Origin: Diplocarpon mali
Lineage: Eukaryota > Ascomycota > Leotiomycetes > Helotiales > Drepanopezizaceae
Length of the DNA stretch: 23,707 nucleotides
Direction: 5' to 3'
Assembly (NCBI GenBank): GCA_024741835.1
Contig: JAENRP010000503.1
Location: forward strand, 1 to 23,707
Below are positions 18,253-23,707 of this stretch, one piece after another. The notes under the pieces were generated by a model that saw only the letters and a program-made list of their open reading frames with translations, did not search any database and was not told the origin of the DNA. A program made the translations under genes and the position numbers. How positions within the stretch are numbered: position 1 is the stretch's first letter; the number at the start of each line of letters is the position of its first letter.

Positions 18253-18529
18253 CTAGGCCTACTGCCCTTTCCCTTTATAACTCCTCCGACCCCTCCTCCT
18301 TTACGCTTAAAGAGACGAGCTCCAACTCCGTTCTAGAGCTAGAGCTCGGCTCTTATCTACGCCTCCGCCTAGAACAACCCTAACCTCCTCTTACCGCTGC
18401 TAGCGCCGCCTCATTAGCCGCCGCGCCTAATGCTACCCTTATTACTATAAGCCCCCCTCTTCTTATAAGAGACTCTACTACTATAGCAGTCCGCTCTACC
18501 AACGTAGCAATAGACCTTAGGAGGCCTAG
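18253..18529. other. GC-rich interval, possible 3' part of the antisense ORF
   Basis: This is noticeably richer in G+C than its surroundings, with CTCCTC- and GCCGCC-type runs. It lies downstream, on the minus strand, of the Cys-rich ORF. Frames here are Arg/Gly/Glu-rich and I cannot choose between a coding tail and a 3' UTR. Confidence 0.4.
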
Positions 18530-19200
18530 CATAGTTCGGCTGGATTGCTTTAACCTTGCTAGCTAAGACTTAATAAGGTTACCGCGCTCCTATTAGAAAG
18601 TTAGCAATTGATTTAATACTAATTCGAGTTTAACTTATAGCAATTATTACCTAGATCTCCTTTAGCTGGCTTATTATAGCCTTAGCTATAGAACAGAGCT
18701 TCGCAAGGCTAGCACGCTTAAGTTAGGAGCAGCTAGTCAAAGCCTTTGCGCTAGCTATTAATAGGAGGTTAATAAGAATCCAGGCGCGCTAAACCGCCTT
18801 TTAATAGAGTATCTCGCGATTCCTTGCTAAAACCGCCTAAGCGTTATTATTATCATCGCTGCTATTATCCTCCTCTTACTACTAGGCAGCCTCCCTCCGC
18901 TACTCTTTAAGGGCCGCGGACAGTACTGCGAATTCCTCCCTAATATAAGAGGGAAGCTATAAACAAGTATTAGCGCAATAGAACTCTAGAGTCGATTTAA
19001 GGTACTTATAAAGATGCACTCCGCCTTCTACTCCTAGTACTAGTAGCACTTTTTACTACGCTTCGACTCGAATTTGCACTTATACGCAATATCGCACATA
19101 AGGCGCCGCACGCACCGATAATAATAAACGCAGTAGGCTATTGCAAAGGCGCCTGATAGTAAAGGAATCGGCACTACGTATATTAGACGCGATTCGACCC
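18530..19200 (-). pseudogene. Antisense Cys-rich, coiled-coil-like ORF between Gypsy-1 pol and 3' LTR
   Basis: On the minus strand, opposite to pol, two adjoining frames carry a protein-like product. The first part (about 19,200-19,000) is Cys/Arg/Lys-rich: RCVRRLMCDIAYKCKFESKR then KKCY and AEC, suggesting a small zinc-binding domain. An indel near 18,990-19,020 shifts the frame. The second part is acidic and then helical: EEDNSSDDNNNA followed by NREILY, SAKALTSC and AKAIISQLKEI, which looks like a coiled coil. Similar Cys-rich short proteins are common around fungal gypsy elements as I recall, but I cannot name a characterised family. Stops mostly replace Gln or Trp. It sits within the element, just upstream of the polypurine tract, so it is probably carried by Gypsy-1. 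The start is unresolved. Confidence 0.6.
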
Positions 19201-19490
19201 TAGACTAAGGTAAACTTACTTATAGTAGTTGGTAGTAGTAGTAGTAGTAATTGTTTCTACTACTATGCATTAGCCCTGCGCTATAGTAGTAGGAGTAAGG
19301 GACCTATGCGATTATATATAGTTATTATATTAAGGAAGGACGATTTTGCAAAAGGAAAAACAAATTTAAGTATATAACGCAACTTGCGATAAACCAAATA
19401 TAGAATAGTACTATTTATATAATAATGCGCTAAGTATATTACTATACGAAAATCGTTATAACCTATTAACGCTTATAGGCAAGCGTTCTC
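19201..19490. other. Noncoding interval with TAG/GTA microsatellite
   Basis: It holds a short GTA/TAG trinucleotide repeat at 19,224-19,249, followed by TCTACTACT that could fold back on it. No ORF is supported. It would contain the promoter of the antisense ORF if that was ever a gene. Confidence 0.5.
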
Positions 19491-19505
19491 GAAGGGGAGG
19501 GGTAG
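19491..19505 (+). promoter_or_regulatory. Gypsy-1 polypurine tract
   Basis: GAAGGGGAGGGGTAG ends exactly where the LTR sequence TATAATAGCTGC begins. This is the expected plus-strand DNA primer next to the 3' LTR. Its purine run has survived RIP. Confidence 0.8.
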
Positions 19506-19628
19506 TATAATAGCTGCACCCCCAACTGGTGCAATTACTTAAAAGTATAGCATTTAAGGTTTTACAATCTCGATTCGATATAGGGTTATTTCGAATCGAC
19601 CTTAAAGGTGCAAAAGGATATTCTTATA
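19506..19628 (+). repeat. Gypsy-1 3' LTR, first 123 bp
   Basis: It matches the Gypsy-1 5' LTR from 6,264 onward, including GCTGCACCCCCAAYTGGTGC and the TCGATTCGA/TCGAATCGA pair. It is cut at 19,628 by the Copia-2 LTR. The last five bases, TTATA, should be one copy of the Copia-2 target duplication. The rest of this LTR should lie to the right of the window. Confidence 0.85.
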
Positions 19629-19823
19629 TATTGAGCTTAAGTGAGTCGGCGCAGTAGGTAAAGGAGGCTTCTAGAGGTTGATGGTCGATATATTAGTAAG
19701 AGTTAGGGAAGGAAGGTTACCCCTTTCTTCCTTATAACTATATATATATTAATATCCTATTGATTAAGCAGTAGGGTTATATAATAATATATTAAAGTGA
19801 TAGCTATATCACTTATCTTAATA
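19629..19823 (-). repeat. Copia-2 3' LTR, 195 bp
   Basis: The plus strand runs from TATTGAGCTTAAG to CTTATCTTAATA, 195 bp, matching the Copia-1 LTRs. It is followed inward by the purine run of the sense strand next to the LTR. Confidence 0.92.
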
Positions 19824-19973
19824 CCCTTACTTAGACCTTATTCTAATTGACCTATAGTTGGGAAAATAATAACTATCCTTTTGCGCTAATCTAACTCTTA
19901 GGTATCTTTTTAAATTAAAAACAATCAATTAATAGTAACCTTTATTGAAATCACTAACCTTACTTATAAGGCG

Positions 19974-20112
19974 GGACCGGGAGTCAAATTTCTTAAAAGC
20001 GTTCTTTTATAAAACTATATGACTTGACTTGCGGTCTAGGCTTAGGAGTCGATTTTAAAAACTTTCCTTTATAAGATTATATGACCTAATTCGCAGGGCA
20101 GGCCTAGGAGTC
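19974..20112 (-). repeat. Copia-2 3' UTR repeats, three units
   Basis: GGACCGGGAGTC at 19,974, GGCTTAGGAGTC at 20,039 and GGCCTAGGAGTC at 20,101 are spaced 65 and 62 bp. The middle unit, preceded by ACTTGCGGTCTA, is absent from Copia-1. Confidence 0.8.
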
Positions 20113-20116
20113 GTCC

Positions 20117-23100
20117 TTAAGCCTACTAAGCCCCTACTGTCTTTTGCAATCCTAGTATATCTTTAAACGCTTTAAACTTTATAACTATCTTTAGTAGCTT
20201 TATAAATCCATCTACTACTATTCGATCGGTTAAGATATAAGTAATTGATAACTTATTTTTTATAATAAGGTTATAGATAAAGTAATAGGTAATATTAATA
20301 TATTTTAATCGCTTATATAAGTATGGATTCTTTATAAGTGCAATTACCCTTATATTATCTGCTTAAAGATTAATATAGTTTCTATTTTATTTAATATATT
20401 TAATGAAATTTATATCTTTTAAAACTTAGGCGATCTATAATCCTTACTTACAATTTAATAATATTAATATATATTCGGCCTTAGTACTTATAGTAGCTAT
20501 TGATTTCTACTTCCTACTTCCTTACAATATAGGTCTACTATATAGTACTACTACGCTTCCAGATATACTTTTCCGACCTTTTATATTTGCCTAATTAAAA
20601 TCGGTATATATCTTAAGCTTTGCGCTTATATATTTCGTTAGTTTATATCTTACCTTTTATATAATTATCAATTGAAGGTACCTTTTAAATCGCTTGACTG
20701 CATTCTTATATTAAATCGTCAGATCCTTTAGGTTTTAATTAAATTGCCTAATAATAAAGGCAATATCTGGTCTTATATATACTATAGTATATATAATTAC
20801 TTTAATATCCTATTAGTACTTCTTTAAATCTCCTCTTTACTTATTTTTATTAGTAGGCTTTAACTTATTATACTTTCCTTTGATTAGAGTACGCTTTAGC
20901 TTAAAGTTAAAAGTATAAGTAGAGAGTCCTATTCGGTCTAGGATCTTCTTAATATACTGCTCTTAGTCTAACTAGAGTTCTTAAGTAGAACGGTTCCTTA
21001 TAATGCAGATGCTAAGGATCTTATAAATTCCCTTTAGATCCTTAGTATTAAAACGTTTTCGAATCGTTATAAAGAACCAATCTAATTAAGTAGTTGTTTT
21101 CGCAGCTATAGTAATATTATCGATATATAGTAGCAATTTAATTCTATACTTAATATAAGTAAATAGATAAGGGTTAGCTAGGCTTTAAATAAATCCTATT
21201 TCTATTAAAGTAGAACTATATAAGAGGTTCTAATTATAGGCTGATTGCTTAAGCCTATAGATACTGCAGAGTATATAAAGAGAGTGGCTAGTATATATAG
21301 GAATACTATTAAATTAGGAGAGAAAAATCCGTTCCTTTATAATCGCTTTGGTAAATGCATTTTTAATATTATACTATTTGCATTTAAGGTCCTTAGCGGC
21401 TACTATTGCTATAAATATGCAAAGGGTATTTATACGAACTATTAGCGCAAATGTATCGAAGTAGTCTTCTTTATACTATTAGGAGAAGCCCTTAGCTATA
21501 AGCCTCACTTTATAATATTCTAAAGTCCTATTTGCATATATTTTAATTATAAAGACCCACTTTATTAAAACTAAGTTTACGTCCTTTAGTATTAGTTCCT
21601 CTATCTATATACCATTTGTAATAAGAGAACTTATCTCCTCTTAGATTACCTTATTTTATACTATTCTATTCTCTAGATTATTAACAGCTTTATTATACAT
21701 CTTTAGAAAAGAGATTTTCATTATCTCCTTAGCGGCTAAGAACGCATTATCTTTATTGAAGCTCTATTGTAATTTGAGCTTATAGATCTTATGCGCTATT
21801 ATAGCTTAAATACGCTTAGACTTGCGTTTATCTAAGGTATCTTCTAGTTCTAGGTCTCTATTCCTCTTTAAGGATATAGGTTTAGCTATAGGTTCTATAG
21901 GCTTATTATCTAAGGAACCGCTTTTTAGTAATAGAGGCTTATTATTACTTATACCTATTTTAGGAATATCCTTTACTATAGGTGCTTTAATTAAAGGGAT
22001 AATAATATCGAAGTTATTCTATACTTTAAGTAGTTTGCAAACAATAGGAATAGTCTATTCAGCCTTTAGGCGATTAATAGGTCATTGATTAGCAGGTGCG
22101 CTTAATATACTTAAGCTAAGAGAAAGGGGTTATTAGTTCGGCTTAATAGTATTACTATCAAGTAGTATACCTTGCGAATCTCTAGGTATATAAAGCTTTA
22201 AGGATAGCTCCTTCCTATTTCGAAATTTATTAAACTCAACTATTAAGGATATAATTACTTGCTTTAGATCTAGCGCATATACTATCTATTGCTTTATTAT
22301 CTATTTAATATATTTAATAAATATATATTCTTTACTTTAATCTATTAGCTTCTTGCTCTTTATACCTATAGGCTAGGACTTTAGGCTAATATAAGAGTAG
22401 CAGACGCTTTTAAAGATATAGATATAGTCTAAGCTTGGTTTTTATCCGAAATATACTTTATATAATAATATTTAAGTGCTATTAACTATTGGTCTACTAC
22501 CTATTCTATTTCGCAGGTATATATTTACTTTAATTATAAGGTCTTAGAATTCCAGTAGTAGGTTAGTATCTTATAGTAGAGCGCAATAGTTAATCTTTAC
22601 TTATTAGGTACTTCGCTTAGCGATACTATTTTAATAGGAACCTTTATATATTATAATTAGTTTATAATAAACTCTTTATTTTACCTATTTGTTAAGCTTT
22701 ACCTTAATCTCTAATACGTTATTAGACCTAATAACTATTAGCTTTAATTAGGTCTAGCGTTCCTTTATCACTTTTTAAATTTCTAGCTTTTCTATAAGCT
22801 TAGATTTAGTTCTAGTATAAATAGTTTATATCTATTAAGTAGAGTTATCTACTATTTAAGAAAACTAATTATTTCCTTTAATTAAAGTTATAAATAGTCT
22901 AATAGTATTAATAGATATTAGTATTAGTATTGAATCTTTTTATAAACTAAGCTTAATTCGCATTCAATTTCGAAGTTTTATTAGCTTGCAAATTCGGTAT
23001 ATTAAGCGATCCTTTAATACTTAGATCTTCTATTTTAAAGTCAAGACCTTATATAGGCCCTTCAATTTCTTTAGCCTTAAATATGCGAATCTTCTATATA

Positions 23101-23707
23101 TTAGCTAATACCTTAATAGGCTTTCGGCTTTTAATAGCTTTAGTAGCCTATTATTAATTAATACTTTATTATTAGCAGTTAGAAAGGACTAATAATAGTA
23201 GTTTGAGATTTTACCGTTTTCTAATTGTAAGCTTGGCTTAAGAGTCATTTTTAGTAAAATCGCAAGATCTACTCGCAGTCTTAGCTTAAGAGTCGATTTC
23301 CTAGAAATAGCAAGATCCACTTGCGGTCCTAGCTTAAGAGTCGTCTTTAACAAATTTGCGAATTTCACTTATAGTCCTAGCCTAAGAGTCATTTCTACAA
23401 ATTTCACTTGCAATCCTAGCCTAAGAGTTATTATTAGCAAATTTGCAGAATCTACTCGCAGTCCTAGCCTAGGAGTTATTTCTATTAAATTCACTTATAA
23501 TCTTAGCTTAAGAGTCTATCCATTCTCCTTATCCTTACTTAATTGTATTAGAGTAAAGAGTGCACTTTCTTTAAAGGAATCTACTTATAGGTCCGGCCTA
23601 GGAGTCAATTTCTATAATATTACCTTTAAGATAATATAAAGTCTATCTTTAATTTTAACTTTAAAGATCACTTTATAATTATTATTTATAAATTATATAA
23701 ATTGATT
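20117..23707 (-). pseudogene. Copia-2 Gag-Pol, partial, RIP-mutated
   Basis: The frame ends at a TAA at 20,117-20,119, the exact equivalent of the Copia-1 stop, and runs off the window at 23,707 near the C-terminal end of the protease. Present are the repeat linker, pre-integrase, integrase, RT and RNase H. The RT box near 21,101-21,136 reads LLLYIDNITIAA: the second Asp is Asn, so unlike Copia-1 the active site itself is lost. In RNase H the YTDSD of Copia-1 also carries an Asp-to-Asn change. More stops than in Copia-1 are consistent with a longer or heavier RIP history. Confidence 0.9.
23235..23606 (-). repeat. Copia-2 in-frame TPxPGxQV repeats, eight units
   Basis: Motif starts lie at 23,235, 23,283, 23,331, 23,379, 23,418, 23,466, 23,505 and 23,595. 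The spacings 48, 48, 48, 39, 48, 39 and 90 match Copia-1 except for one additional 48-bp unit. All are multiples of three and most units carry AAGAGTC, a RIP-type change of TAGGAGTC. Confidence 0.85.

Larger units (their letters stand above)
19629..23707 (-). mobile_element. Copia-2: second copy of the Copia-1 family, 5' part off the window
   Basis: Collinear with Copia-1 at an offset of 8,330 bp over RT and 8,378 bp beyond the coding repeats, the difference being one extra 48-bp repeat unit. It holds the 3' LTR, 3' UTR repeats, and Gag-Pol from RNase H back to the protease end. It is more AT-converted than Copia-1. The 5' LTR, leader and gag are outside the window. Confidence 0.93.

Noticed and set aside
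1..23707. tRNA, rRNA or ordinary host genes
   Set aside because: No cloverleaf-like segment, rRNA-like conserved block or intact intron-exon gene could be recognised by eye on either strand.

Overview
The window looks like a piece of AT-rich, transposon-packed heterochromatin from a filamentous ascomycete (Pezizomycotina). I see no host housekeeping gene, rRNA or tRNA gene. Nearly everything reads as LTR retrotransposon. The old reading frames are littered with TAA and TAG codons standing where the family expects Trp or Gln, Cys often reads as Tyr and Asp as Asn. Copies of the same element differ by C-to-T and G-to-A transitions. This is the pattern of repeat-induced point mutation (RIP), which points to a RIP-competent fungus. 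No species can be named from the sequence alone.

Layout. 1-1,440: a RIP-damaged plus-strand ORF of unknown function (85-879), then AT-rich sequence and a basic tail segment of the next element. 1,440-5,350: 'Copia-B' on the minus strand (gag, zinc knuckle, protease, integrase; no reverse transcriptase seen) with a candidate 5' LTR at 5,063-5,350. 5,351-5,648: the 3' end and LTR of a plus-strand copia copy ('Copia-4'). 5,649-6,263: the 3' part of a minus-strand copy of the same family ('Copia-3'). 6,264-19,628: a Ty3/gypsy chromovirus on the plus strand ('Gypsy-1') with LTR, gag, pol, chromodomain, an antisense Cys-rich ORF, polypurine tract and the start of the 3' LTR. Gypsy-1 is split by 'Copia-1', a complete minus-strand copia element (11,360-17,349) with 195-bp LTRs and 5-bp target duplications GCTAT. 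19,629 to the window end: 'Copia-2', a second copy of the Copia-1 family, inserted in the Gypsy-1 3' LTR and running off the window.

The nesting can be read directly. Copia-3 is the base layer. Copia-4 sits in its LTR and Gypsy-1 in its RNase H region. Copia-B sits in Copia-4, and Copia-1 and Copia-2 sit in Gypsy-1. Removing Copia-1 plus one target duplication rejoins the Gypsy-1 integrase in frame. Copia-1 is the youngest and least mutated: its 1,654-codon Gag-Pol frame has no net frameshift, only RIP-type stops.

Less ordinary features are: (i) four hairpins in the Copia-1 5' leader with one conserved loop and different, compensated stems; (ii) a ~24-nt motif, GACTCCTAGGCC plus flank, found about 24 times, both as in-frame protein repeats (TPxPGxQV) between protease and integrase and as noncoding ~65-bp repeats in the 3' UTR; (iii) an antisense Cys-rich, coiled-coil-like ORF between pol and the 3' LTR of Gypsy-1; (iv) a primer-binding site that looks complementary to the anticodon loop of initiator tRNA-Met, as in half-tRNA priming.
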